Below, one piece after another: positions 23,893 through 31,724 of a DNA stretch of 32,954 nucleotides. The notes under the pieces were generated by a model that saw only the letters and a list, made by a program, of their open reading frames with translations, had not been told where the DNA came from and searched no databases. Position 1 is the stretch's first letter; every line of letters begins with the position of its first letter. The position numbers and the translations under genes are program-made. The stretch is from Saprospiraceae bacterium (GTDB lineage Bacteria > Bacteroidota > Bacteroidia > Chitinophagales > Saprospiraceae): positions 1 through 32,954 of the forward strand of contig JAGQXC010000074.1 of NCBI GenBank assembly GCA_020436785.1, given 5' to 3'.

Positions 23893-25293
23893 ATGAAAAA
23901 CATCTCCAGAAGAAAATTCATTGGTCAATTGGGTTGTGGTGCAATGGGTTATGCGACCTTCTACAACACCCTGATCAATATGAAAGCCATCAATGCTGCG
24001 GCCATCGCCAATTCAGCTCTTGATGCGGCCGGCGATTATAAAGCGCTGGTTTGTTTGATGTTATCTGGTGGTAACGATTCATTCAATATGCTGGTGCCGC
24101 GGGATAATGCATCTTACCAGGTCTATGCCGACACCCGATCCAACCTGGCCCTGCCTCAACAGGATTTGCTCGCCCTGAAAGGCAACAATCATGGCACCCA
24201 ACTGGGCGTGCATCCTTCCATGGGCGCCGTCCAGCAACTGTTTGAAAACAACCGTCTGGCCTTCATTTCCAATGTAGGAACCCTGATCCAGCCTACCGCC
24301 AAAGAAGATTTTTACAGTTATCAACAAAAGCTGCTTCCCCTGGGATTATTCAGTCATTCCGACCAAAGCCAACAATGGCAGACGGCTTTCCCCCATGAAC
24401 GGTCTTCGGTGGGATGGGGAGGCAAAGTGGCTGACCTGATCAATGATATGAACACGAATAAGCGCATTTCCATGAACATTTCCCTGTCAGGAACCAACAT
24501 CTTCCAGACCGGAAAAAATACCATCGAATACGCCATCGATCCATACAACGGCAGCGTAGGAATCTACGGATATGGCGCCACCGACGATTGGAACGTCTTT
24601 GACCGCATGCGTACCCAGGCCATCGACAGCATGCTCGAGTACAATTATCAGGACATCTTTAAGAAAACCTATGCCGATGTGATCCGTGACTCGCGGGATG
24701 CCCACATTGAATTTGAAAGCGCCCTGGGGCAATCGGTTCTCGGTTCAAGTTTTACCGACAACTATCTCAGCAGGAGTTTTGAAATGATTGCCCATACCAT
24801 TTCCGTACAGCAAACCCTGAATGTACAGCGGCAGATTTTCTTCGTTGACTATGGTGGATGGGACCACCACGACGAAGTACTGCAAAGTCAGCAGGACATG
24901 CTTGGTGTGGTGAGCAACGCCTTAGGAGAGTTCAATGCAGCCCTCCAGGAAATCAATATGGCGGATCAGGTGACCACCTTCACCATCTCAGAATTTGGTC
25001 GCACCCTCACTTCCAACGGCAACGGTACCGACCATGCCTGGGGAGGCAATGTAATGGTCATGGGAGGCAGCGTAAAAGGAGGTCAGGTTTATGGAACCTA
25101 TCCTTCCCTGCAATTGGAAAGTGACATCGAAGTAGGTGGAGGCGTATTGATTCCTTCGACATCGGCTGATCAGTACTTTGCGGAAATGGCCATGTGGTTC
25201 GGAGTTTCACCTGGCGACCTGAACCTGATCTTCCCCAACCTCTCTAATTTTTACTCCGGGACCGGCGCTCCGCTGGGATTTCTTAATCTATGA
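23893..25293 (+). CDS. DUF1501-family protein with Tat-like signal
   Basis: The product has 466 residues. The N-terminus carries a twin-arginine-type signal (SRRKFIGQLGCGAMGYATF), typical of DUF1501 and of Bacteroidota and Planctomycetes secreted hydrolases. The body is an alkaline-phosphatase-like fold: KALVCLMLSGGNDSFNMLVP (first metal-loop region), LALPQQDLLAL, GVHPSMGAVQQLFENNRLAFISNVG, FSHSDQSQQWQT, then FFVDYGGWDHHDEVL and FTISEFGRTLTSNGNGTDHAWGGNVMVMG (D and H metal ligands of the sulfatase/phosphatase type). It is the partner of the DUF1800 gene upstream. Substrate unknown. Confidence 0.95.
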   Translation: MKNISRRKFIGQLGCGAMGYATFYNTLINMKAINAAAIANSALDAAGDYKALVCLMLSGGNDSFNMLVPRDNASYQVYADTRSNLALPQQDLLALKGNNHGTQLGVHPSMGAVQQLFENNRLAFISNVGTLIQPTAKEDFYSYQQKLLPLGLFSHSDQSQQWQTAFPHERSSVGWGGKVADLINDMNTNKRISMNISLSGTNIFQTGKNTIEYAIDPYNGSVGIYGYGATDDWNVFDRMRTQAIDSMLEYNYQDIFKKTYADVIRDSRDAHIEFESALGQSVLGSSFTDNYLSRSFEMIAHTISVQQTLNVQRQIFFVDYGGWDHHDEVLQSQQDMLGVVSNALGEFNAALQEINMADQVTTFTISEFGRTLTSNGNGTDHAWGGNVMVMGGSVKGGQVYGTYPSLQLESDIEVGGGVLIPSTSADQYFAEMAMWFGVSPGDLNLIFPNLSNFYSGTGAPLGFLNL

Positions 25294-25305
25294 ATAACAC
25301 CAACG

Positions 25306-26079
25306 ATGAAATATTTATTTACGAACACGTTGTTTCTGGCACTCATGGCCCTATTTACCGCGAAAGCATCCGCCCAATGTTATCCGGACAGACATTCCAC
25401 CACTTGGTTTGACGGTTGGATTTCCTGCGATATGGCAGCGAACCCCAATTCGGTTCGTGGGCCTTCCCACTGGATTCTGTACGACTTCGGGGAGCCCCAC
25501 ATGCTATTTAATTCACATTTCTGGAATCTGAATGATCCCGCCCATCTGGACTGGGGAGTTGCTGAGATTGCAATTGATTATTCCGATACCGGTGCTGAGT
25601 GGAAAAGTTATGGCAATGTATCCCTGGCCAGAGCCACGGGTAAATCCATTTATGAAGGCCAGGCCGGGCCAGATCTGCAGGGACTCGTCGCCCGCTATCT
25701 GTTGATCACTGTCATTGCCAACCAGGGAGGCACCTGTGCCGGTTTCTCCGAGATCCGCATCGAAGCGGAAGCATCGGCTTCCACCAGTCAAGCGACCACA
25801 CTGGCTGCCTGGAACGATCCATCTTCTCCTTTGCGTGCCCAGGTAATTCCCAATCCCTTTTCATCCGTGTCAACGTTGACCATTCAGTCACAGGACGACG
25901 CCCGAATTCAGTACCAGATTGTCGATGTACTTGGCCGCGAAGTGCAATCCGGGCAAATCCAGGGAGGCAGCGCCCAAACGGTGGAATTGAGAGGAAACGG
26001 GTGGTTTGCGGGATTGTACCAGGTACTGATCACCCAGGGCAATTACCGGACCAGGCTTCCTTTGCTCAAAATCGAATAA
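25306..26079 (+). CDS. Secreted T9SS-sorted protein with a discoidin-like region
   Basis: The 257-residue product follows the DUF1501 gene by 12 bases and so belongs to its operon. A signal peptide (NTLFLALMALFTAKASAQ) is followed by a domain with WISCDMAANPNSVRGPSHWILYDFG, then LDWGVAEIAIDYSDTGAEWKSYG and YLLITVIANQGGTCAGFSEIRIEAE. That is the order seen in F5/8 type C (discoidin) domains, with a Cys in the expected late position. The last about 80 residues are a T9SS tail (AQVIPNPFSSVSTLTIQS...VDVLGREVQSG...GLYQVLITQG...LLKIE). It may be the surface-binding component of the DUF1800/DUF1501 set. The discoidin assignment is by pattern only. Confidence 0.75.
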   Translation: MKYLFTNTLFLALMALFTAKASAQCYPDRHSTTWFDGWISCDMAANPNSVRGPSHWILYDFGEPHMLFNSHFWNLNDPAHLDWGVAEIAIDYSDTGAEWKSYGNVSLARATGKSIYEGQAGPDLQGLVARYLLITVIANQGGTCAGFSEIRIEAEASASTSQATTLAAWNDPSSPLRAQVIPNPFSSVSTLTIQSQDDARIQYQIVDVLGREVQSGQIQGGSAQTVELRGNGWFAGLYQVLITQGNYRTRLPLLKIE

Positions 26080-26096
26080 TTTTGTTCCTCAATAGT

Positions 26097-26158
26097 TGGG
26101 TATCCCTGCTTGGTAAATCACGGGGGTACCCATTTAATATTGGGATCGCCTCCCAATA
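26097..26158. terminator. Two hairpins between convergent genes, candidate bidirectional terminator
   Basis: Hairpin 1: TGGGTATCCCTG (26097-26108) with CGGGGGTACCCA (26121-26132), 12 pairs with two G-U. Hairpin 2: TATTGGGA (26138-26145) with TCCCAATA (26151-26158), a perfect 8-bp stem. Flanking sequence is AT-rich but lacks a long T run. Confidence 0.45.
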
Positions 26159-26174
26159 GCTCATGCTACGGCAA

Positions 26175-29021
26175 TCAGCGTATGACCTGGATTCTCCGGG
26201 TAATCGCCTCTTTGCCGCTGATCATCTGAACAAAATACATGCCGGGGCCGACTTCCGGGAGCGGAATGGAATACGGTGCATACAACAGGCGGGGATCATT
26301 AAATACCTGATGGTAATACCGTCTGCCATCTACTCCAAAAACGTTCAGTTCCACCGTACCCTGAATGCTTGGAGCAATTTTTACTTTCACCTCACCGTCC
26401 GAAACCGGGTTTGGGTAAGCGACCAGGTCCACGACCGGAACCAGATAAACTTCATCCATGCCAAGGATGGTAGAAATGCCATTGTCATCGACATTACTCA
26501 GCCGGTACGTATAATGTTTGCCGGTTTCCACATCCGGATCAGGAATGCGGAATGCACGACCGACCAGATCCAGGGCCAGACCAGGAACGCGTGCAATTTC
26601 CTCCCAGTTGCCCAGACCGGTTTTTCGTTCCAGCAGAAAATAACGATTGCCAAATTCAACCAGGGAATTCCAGACCACATTGACCTGGATCAGACTATCC
26701 CGGGCATCCAAAACATCGATTTTGGTTTTAAACGATGCGGGCATTTCAAAATTTGCCACACCGTCAAAAACTGAAAACGGAGACTTTTCTTCGGCTTTGG
26801 CCCCTAATCCACGCCGGGCAAAAGCTTTCCAGATAGAATATTGGTGCTTGCCGGCGTACAACAACTCATCAGCCTTCAGGATGGCATCGCGCCCGTCGAC
26901 GAAACCCGGTATGCAGGGTTGTAACTTCAGCGCTTCCAGGACCAGGTGCAGGGCAATGTTGTTGCCCCCGGTACTCTGATACCAATCATTGCTCACGCCC
27001 TCCGTTTTGATGATTTCCCAGGTCATATCCCACAGCATCGAGCACCAGACGGTGCCTACCCCATGCGGTACGGCTAAATTGCTGATGTCACTGTAATTCA
27101 GCGGATCGATGGCCAGCGAATACGAATATGGGTATGGACGGATGCCCTGCCCGTCCGTAGGCTCCCGGGATAGCCAGGTTCCGACACCCCGCCTGTCTTC
27201 CGCTTGGGCCGTGTTCCAGTTCGTCGTAAAAAGAAGGCCAAAATAATCGCTCCAACCCTCTCCCATCTGTTCATCGTTTTCCAGGCAATTGGTTGCTGCC
27301 GCTCCCCCGGTAAGCCGGATGGATACACCATGTCCATATTCATGTGTAATGATCAGATTGTCCAACGACGAATCCAGCAACCGGTTTTCAAAGTCCTTGT
27401 ACAAATGGATGGTTATGCTGTCTCCTGCCAGTAATGCATTGATCAGGTCGATGCCATTAATGCGTGGTATCATGACGGCCGGGATGGTGATGCGTTCTTC
27501 CGAGCCAGACATCACAACGGGTGCCGAATTAATATTATTGACCACGATGGCGGCGATGGCTCCCAACTCCTGAACACGCAACACTTTCTCAACAAAAAAA
27601 CAATCTCCCCTTTCAATCAAAGCAATCTTTCCGGTGAAATCACCAGGCGCATTATCCAGGTCCGTGCCCAGGCAACCCAAATGTGAGGAACCGCCGGTAT
27701 CACGGACCAGGACCAACCGACCGTCCACCGAACCTGTCTCCTCCAGTTTATTGTTGGAGCTGAAATCCGATTCGACGGTATTGGGAATCGATTGACTTCC
27801 AAAGGCACCATCGACGTTCAACTTGGCTGAATTACTGCCCCAAAGAAACATTTCCATCCTCCCGGGACTGCCATCTTCAGGTGAATAAAACCGGGCATTG
27901 TTTAGTCCATCTCCATCCATGGCATCGGCAAGCACCGGGTCATTGCCGATGCCCGAATGTCCGTAATTGTTCTGTTGGAAATTTCCACTTGCCTCATCAA
28001 AACCATAGTGGTAAAAAATATCGTGATTGAGATTTACCCAAAAGAACAGATTCGTCAAAGCCGCATTGAGATTCGCATCAGGGGCTTTGGTTTCATCCAG
28101 GGGAAAATCAAAGACCAGGTTATCACCACCGTCTGCCGAACGACCCTGAATGTCATTGGCATCGGTATCTTCCTGGACCCGGGCATTGTTTCCTTTGGTA
28201 TCAAGGAATTCGGGGCCTGGCTGTCCATTAATGTCGTGCCAACCAAATGGGGATGCCTCCGGATCGGAGGGATTCAAAACAATTTTACGCGTGCCGTGGG
28301 CCGGACTTTCCACCGGCAGAGGATAGACATTGTAAGCATTGGTCTCAAAATACGGGGCCATCCAGGCTGCCTCCTTTAAGGGCAAGGATGCCGGCTCCTC
28401 CCGCATATCTCCATCCGGTGAACAGGAGACAAAAAGCGATTTGTCACGCAGAATTACCCCGTCGGAAGCCCGGATCAGATATTGGCGAACATCCCTGGCG
28501 GTAGTCACCTCAACATCGTAAACCAGCGTCAGTGAAGGGCCCATGGTCGCCGACCACCAGACCTGTCGAATTCCAATGGAATCGGTCTGTCCCAACCTTA
28601 CATAGGTTCGGGCAGACCCGGACAAATCGATGGCTGGCAGTGAAAAATCCATAAGTCCGGTGACCTGCTGCAAGGCAGTGGCCGGGGCAATCGTTGCCTG
28701 GGCAATGGCCCGGCGGGATAATGAATCGACCAGTCGTCCGGTGGCATGAACCACCTGATGTTGCGCCGAAAGCGTTAACGTGGCGATGGCATTATAGATA
28801 TCTATGCCGTCCCTTTGCTGCTGGACATACCAGTAACTATAGGCACCCGATCCGGGAGCGCGGCCGGAAATCCGCAATTCCTCCACATCTTCAGCATGCA
28901 CGCCAAAAACTTCCGGGTGCTGCTGAACGTATTGTACGGCTGTCCGGGGCACATCGACACTTGCATACATTGAATGGCCAAGCAAAAGGATGGCAAGGGT
29001 ACACCAAGGTTTCATATACAT
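26175..29021 (-). CDS. Secreted M36 (fungalysin-type) metalloprotease with PA domain and T9SS tail
   Basis: The product has 948 residues from ATG 29021; ATG 29015 (MKPWCTLAILLLGHSMYA) would start right at the signal peptide. A propeptide of the FTP/PepSY kind covers about residues 25-200 (YSYWYVQQQRDGIDIYNAIATLTL). The catalytic domain has NLFFWVNLNHDIFYHYGFDEASGNFQ and the zinc site H560-E-Y-G-H564 with the third ligand E588 in GEGWSDYF. A PA domain sits within it, before the zinc motif (GKIALIERGDCFFVEKVLRVQELGAIAAIVVNN). A fibronectin-like section and a T9SS tail (VAYPNPVSDGEVKVKIAP...GMYFVQMISG...RRIQVIR) finish it. It digests extracellular protein. It is monocistronic and convergent with the T9SS-sorted gene. 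Confidence 0.95.
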   Translation of the reverse strand: MYMKPWCTLAILLLGHSMYASVDVPRTAVQYVQQHPEVFGVHAEDVEELRISGRAPGSGAYSYWYVQQQRDGIDIYNAIATLTLSAQHQVVHATGRLVDSLSRRAIAQATIAPATALQQVTGLMDFSLPAIDLSGSARTYVRLGQTDSIGIRQVWWSATMGPSLTLVYDVEVTTARDVRQYLIRASDGVILRDKSLFVSCSPDGDMREEPASLPLKEAAWMAPYFETNAYNVYPLPVESPAHGTRKIVLNPSDPEASPFGWHDINGQPGPEFLDTKGNNARVQEDTDANDIQGRSADGGDNLVFDFPLDETKAPDANLNAALTNLFFWVNLNHDIFYHYGFDEASGNFQQNNYGHSGIGNDPVLADAMDGDGLNNARFYSPEDGSPGRMEMFLWGSNSAKLNVDGAFGSQSIPNTVESDFSSNNKLEETGSVDGRLVLVRDTGGSSHLGCLGTDLDNAPGDFTGKIALIERGDCFFVEKVLRVQELGAIAAIVVNNINSAPVVMSGSEERITIPAVMIPRINGIDLINALLAGDSITIHLYKDFENRLLDSSLDNLIITHEYGHGVSIRLTGGAAATNCLENDEQMGEGWSDYFGLLFTTNWNTAQAEDRRGVGTWLSREPTDGQGIRPYPYSYSLAIDPLNYSDISNLAVPHGVGTVWCSMLWDMTWEIIKTEGVSNDWYQSTGGNNIALHLVLEALKLQPCIPGFVDGRDAILKADELLYAGKHQYSIWKAFARRGLGAKAEEKSPFSVFDGVANFEMPASFKTKIDVLDARDSLIQVNVVWNSLVEFGNRYFLLERKTGLGNWEEIARVPGLALDLVGRAFRIPDPDVETGKHYTYRLSNVDDNGISTILGMDEVYLVPVVDLVAYPNPVSDGEVKVKIAPSIQGTVELNVFGVDGRRYYHQVFNDPRLLYAPYSIPLPEVGPGMYFVQMISGKEAITRRIQVIR

Positions 29022-29329
29022 GCTTTTTCATCGCCAGCGAACGGGCTAGGTTTGTAGGGGCCTGGATTCGCTTATGCTGCCAACTAATTTAATTCAAATA
29101 CCGAGTAATAAACCAAGACGTTCACCGAACGTACTCATTTTAGTTCTATTTTAACATAATGCTTTGATGCTTAAATACAAAGGACGCACTTCATAGAAAA
29201 CGCACTCGACCGGCCAACTGTCGGTAAACTGCAAAAAAATCATGAATACAGGATTGCTTTATATTCCAAATTATCGTATATTAGAAGAACACAGTTTGTT
29301 TTTATCCGATACTGTAGATATTATATTTT
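29022..29329. other. 308-bp divergent intergenic region
   Basis: This AT-rich gap separates the M36 protease (minus) from the ArsC-like gene (plus) and should hold both promoters. It contains the perfect inverted repeat described separately at 29118-29132. TTTG at 29295-29298 with AT-rich TATTATATTTTG near 29319-29330 could be the promoter of the plus-strand gene, but the -7 match is loose. No small gene was seen. Confidence 0.5.
29118..29132. repeat. Short perfect inverted repeat, possible operator
   Basis: ACGTTC ACC GAACGT: 6-base arms around 3 bases, about 97 bases upstream of the protease start. There is no T run, so it is not a terminator. Confidence 0.4.
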
Positions 29330-29689
29330 GTGAAAACCAATCATCGAGAAATATTGCTTTATTACAACCCTGATTCCTCAGGTGACCGCAAGACGGTAGC
29401 TCATGCTCAATCCCTTTCGCCGCACATCAAAGCATTTGCTTATCGTAGTGCACCTTCCACGGGTATGAGTTGGCAGTTTATTCTGAGCTCTTTGGGTATT
29501 GATCCGAAGGATCTGCTCAACAAAGCGCATCCCTATTACCGGACGCACATCAAAGGCCGGGATTTTGACGGCGAAAGCTGGATAAAAGTCATTAAATACA
29601 ATCCGGACGTATTAAAGGCACCCATCGCTGTACGTGGCCAAAAAGCCATCGTGTGCCTTAGTCCAACGGATATCCTCCGGTTGATCTAA
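29330..29689 (+). CDS. ArsC-family (thioredoxin-fold) protein lacking the catalytic cysteine
   Basis: The product has 119 residues from GTG 29330 (TAG in frame at 29315). The C-terminal two-thirds match ArsC/Spx-like proteins: LGIDPKDLLNKAHPYY, FDGESWIKVIKYNPDVLKAPIAVRGQKAIVCLSPTDIL, including the 'NP.llk.PI...g.ka' segment with its conserved Arg region. The N-terminus is LLYYNPDSSGDRKT, aligned to the arsenate-reductase motif NPxCxxSR with Ser16 at the cysteine position and Asp19 at the serine. It therefore cannot use the normal arsenate-reduction chemistry. A binding or regulatory role is more likely. A strong terminator follows at 29736. Confidence 0.75.
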   Translation: MKTNHREILLYYNPDSSGDRKTVAHAQSLSPHIKAFAYRSAPSTGMSWQFILSSLGIDPKDLLNKAHPYYRTHIKGRDFDGESWIKVIKYNPDVLKAPIAVRGQKAIVCLSPTDILRLI

Positions 29690-29735
29690 GCCATCCGGTA
29701 GATGCAAGATTCTTCATTAATGATTAGGCTGCTTG

Positions 29736-29771
29736 AACATCCTTTCTCCTCGTAGAAAGGATGTTTTTTTT
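29736..29771 (+). terminator. Strong intrinsic terminator
   Basis: AACATCCTTTCT (29736-29747) pairs perfectly with AGAAAGGATGTT (29754-29765) around CCTCGT, and eight T (29764-29771) follow. It ends the ArsC-like transcript. Confidence 0.95.
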
Positions 29772-29802
29772 AGGGAGCCCTGTCCCGCGAAAAATGATTT
29801 GC

Positions 29803-29810
29803 TACCTTTG
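29803..29810 (+). promoter_or_regulatory. Candidate -7 box before the DUF3127 gene
   Basis: TACCTTTG matches TAnnTTTG exactly, between the terminator and the ATG at 29830. No clear TTTG lies at -33. Confidence 0.55.
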
Positions 29811-29829
29811 AGGCAAAAGCACTTTCAGC

Positions 29830-30201
29830 ATGGCAGACACATTCCAGATCAAAGGCAGATTGCATAAAAAATTTGACATCGAGTCCAAAACGGCAACCTT
29901 TCAGGCTCGGGAATTTGTCCTGCTAACCGATGAACAGTATCCCCAATACCTGAAATTTCAGCTCACCCAGGACAGGTGTTCCGTCATCGACCCCTTTCAG
30001 GAAGGTCAGGAAGTAGAAGTCTTCTTTGACCTGCGTGGCCGGGAATGGAATGGAAAATATTTCACCAATCTGAATGCCTGGCGAGTGACCGGTGTAATGA
30101 AAGAAGCCGAAAATTCGTTTGATGTTTCAGATCCCGAACCGCCCATCGAATGGTCCGATGACGGATTGAAGGCTGAAGATTTCGGTGATCTCCCTTTCTG
30201 A
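29830..30201 (+). CDS. DUF3127 protein, putative single-strand-DNA-binding-like OB fold
   Basis: The product has 123 residues. FQIKGRLHKKFDIESKTATFQAREFVLLTDEQYPQYLKFQLTQDRCSVIDPFQEGQEVEVFFDLRGREWNGKYFTNLNAWRV follows the DUF3127 pattern 'G.......q......f.kre.vv.t....yp..i.fe....k...l.....G..V.v.f.l.GR.w.gk.F..l.aw.i'. This is a small OB-fold-like domain common in Bacteroidota. The end is acidic and closes with EDFGDLPF, similar to the acidic tip of SSB (DDDIPF), which recruits repair proteins. The next gene begins at the base after its stop. Confidence 0.92.
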   Translation: MADTFQIKGRLHKKFDIESKTATFQAREFVLLTDEQYPQYLKFQLTQDRCSVIDPFQEGQEVEVFFDLRGREWNGKYFTNLNAWRVTGVMKEAENSFDVSDPEPPIEWSDDGLKAEDFGDLPF

Positions 30202-30753
30202 ATGAAACGGACAAGTTTAATTATCCTTCTTTTACTGCCTTTCTTACTGTTTGGACAAAATCAGCAGTTGTTGTCCATTCACACCAAATGGGATGATTCC
30301 TATTCCGAATGGGTCATTTACACGGCCGACGAGTCCATTGAAGGCACCCTTTCCATCCGATGGCCACTGCAAGGTGACTGGAGTAAGTGGGATTACCGTA
30401 TTGGTGAAGAGGCCGGCTCTTTCGAAATGCGGTACCTGGAAGATCCCGGCTATTGGGAGGCCCGTTCCGGGAATACCCTGCTCACCGCACGCTGGTTTTG
30501 GCCCGGTGATGTCAGCCATTGGAAAGTCATGGATGACGACCTAACCTGGCAATGGCAGACCCGCTGGCGGCATGTCACCGAAGAATGGCTGCTCACAGAA
30601 CCCAAGGAACATGGTTCTTTACAACTCTACACGGAATATGAAGGAGATCCGCGGGACTGGATCATTGAGGACCGGATGAATCCGGAAGTCCCATTGGTTA
30701 CCAAATTGTTTATGGTTTTCCTGGGCATATACCACGCCTCGCCGAAACACTGA
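30202..30753 (+). CDS. Secreted protein built of six tryptophan-containing repeats
   Basis: The product has 183 residues with a signal peptide (RTSLIILLLLPFLLFGQ, cleavage about 18/19). The mature part is six short repeats of about 20-25 residues, each a beta strand ending in W or Y and a second W seven or nine residues later: TKWDDSYSEW, IRWPLQGDWSKW, MRYLEDPGYW, ARWFWPGDVSHW, TRWRHVTEEW and TEYEGDPRDW. This suggests an all-beta, possibly closed or solenoid, structure. No known family was recognised. ATG 30202 directly follows the DUF3127 stop, so the genes are co-translated, although one product is probably cytoplasmic and the other exported. Confidence 0.75.
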   Translation: MKRTSLIILLLLPFLLFGQNQQLLSIHTKWDDSYSEWVIYTADESIEGTLSIRWPLQGDWSKWDYRIGEEAGSFEMRYLEDPGYWEARSGNTLLTARWFWPGDVSHWKVMDDDLTWQWQTRWRHVTEEWLLTEPKEHGSLQLYTEYEGDPRDWIIEDRMNPEVPLVTKLFMVFLGIYHASPKH

Positions 30754-30770
30754 GCCGCCTACGCCTAGGT

Positions 30771-31508
30771 TTATTGTTCTGCAATCATCACCTGCTCTGG
30801 GTGCTCCTTGAGTAAGTCGTACATTGCGTGGATGCGTGGTGAGTCGTATCGCGCCAGGGCATGATCCAGGTGCAGGGCAGCCGTTGCCCGATCGCGTTGC
30901 TGAAAATAAACCAGCGCGAGATTATAGTGCATTAGTCCTTCCAGTTGAGTCAGGCTGATGGAATTGTGGATGGGCTTGGAAACCATGGCGGCATCGAGTC
31001 CATCAAAGATGTATTGTTGAACCTGATGGATGATGGCTTGCTGATCCTCCATAAATCCACTGTTGGGATCCGTGGATTCAAGCAGCACGAATTGGTCCTG
31101 GACATGGGCGATCAAAAAAACATGGTAACCGGTCTCCCGGATCTCAAAGGGAATCTGTAGCTCGGTCAGAAGGGTGGCGAAAAGTGCTGTGCCCGACACA
31201 CAATCGTAATTTCCTCGCTCCAACGTCTGCTCAAAGGAAGAATAAGGAACGTACTGCTTCAGGTATTTGCGGTGGGTCCGGTAAAAAAATGCCCGTAAAA
31301 AAGCCACCTGATCCCGGTAACGTGCTTTGCGGCTCGACCAGTGTTGCAGGTAATCCAGGAGATCCTGACGGTCGGTCAGATCAAATGCAGAGGAGGCCAC
31401 CGATGGATCCACCGGATCGTCCGCCCATTGCTCTCCGGCCCATACCACCTGGTTCATTCCGGCGAAGAGCAGCAACCACAGCCCGAATCGGGTGATTATC
31501 GCAAGCAT
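30771..31508 (-). CDS. Secreted transglutaminase-like cysteine protein with C-terminal TPR-like helices
   Basis: The product has 245 residues with a signal peptide (FGLWLLLFAGMNQVVWAG). The central domain has a transglutaminase-like triad: C103 in GNYDCVSGTALFATLL, H129 in ETGYHVFLIAHV and D147 in LLESTDPNSGF. The 'YDC.sgt.l...ll..l.i....v....H.fl.......l.EsT' order is typical of Bacteroidota transglutaminase-superfamily proteins of unknown substrate, probably peptidases. The end (LMHYNLALVYFQQRDRATAALHLDHALA) looks like TPR helices. It converges with the W-repeat gene, with 17 bases between stops. Confidence 0.82.
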   Translation of the reverse strand: MLAIITRFGLWLLLFAGMNQVVWAGEQWADDPVDPSVASSAFDLTDRQDLLDYLQHWSSRKARYRDQVAFLRAFFYRTHRKYLKQYVPYSSFEQTLERGNYDCVSGTALFATLLTELQIPFEIRETGYHVFLIAHVQDQFVLLESTDPNSGFMEDQQAIIHQVQQYIFDGLDAAMVSKPIHNSISLTQLEGLMHYNLALVYFQQRDRATAALHLDHALARYDSPRIHAMYDLLKEHPEQVMIAEQ

Positions 31509-31583
31509 TGGCCCTGGATTTTGGTTGAAAAAAATAAGTACTAATTATCTTCAGGTTGGGCTAGCCAGGAAAAATAATATTTT

Positions 31584-31625
31584 GTAAACAATTTTGCAAG
31601 CTTTTGATCCTGTTTATTTGTTTAC
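31584..31625. repeat. Spaced inverted repeat in the divergent promoter region
   Basis: GTAAACAA (31584-31591) and TTGTTTAC (31618-31625) are perfect inverse copies, 34 bases centre to centre, between the divergent transglutaminase-like and glycerate kinase genes. It may be a pair of operator half sites; weak evidence in AT-rich sequence. Confidence 0.3.
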
Positions 31626-31724
31626 GGTTAGACCAAATCAATTTTTGTGCCGCACTTAAATTAAGCGAACATCTGACGAGAGGACAGGCATCGATATCAT
31701 TATCCCAACCATTATTCATCATCC

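Noticed and set aside
26163-26774. 203-codon plus-strand frame within the M36 protease tail
   Set aside because: Antisense to the T9SS tail and catalytic domain coding sequence; no signal or domain.
29047-29054. Exact plus-strand TAGGTTTG box after the protease start
   Set aside because: It would give a leader of about 270 bases for the ArsC-like gene and lacks a TTTG at -33; likely chance.
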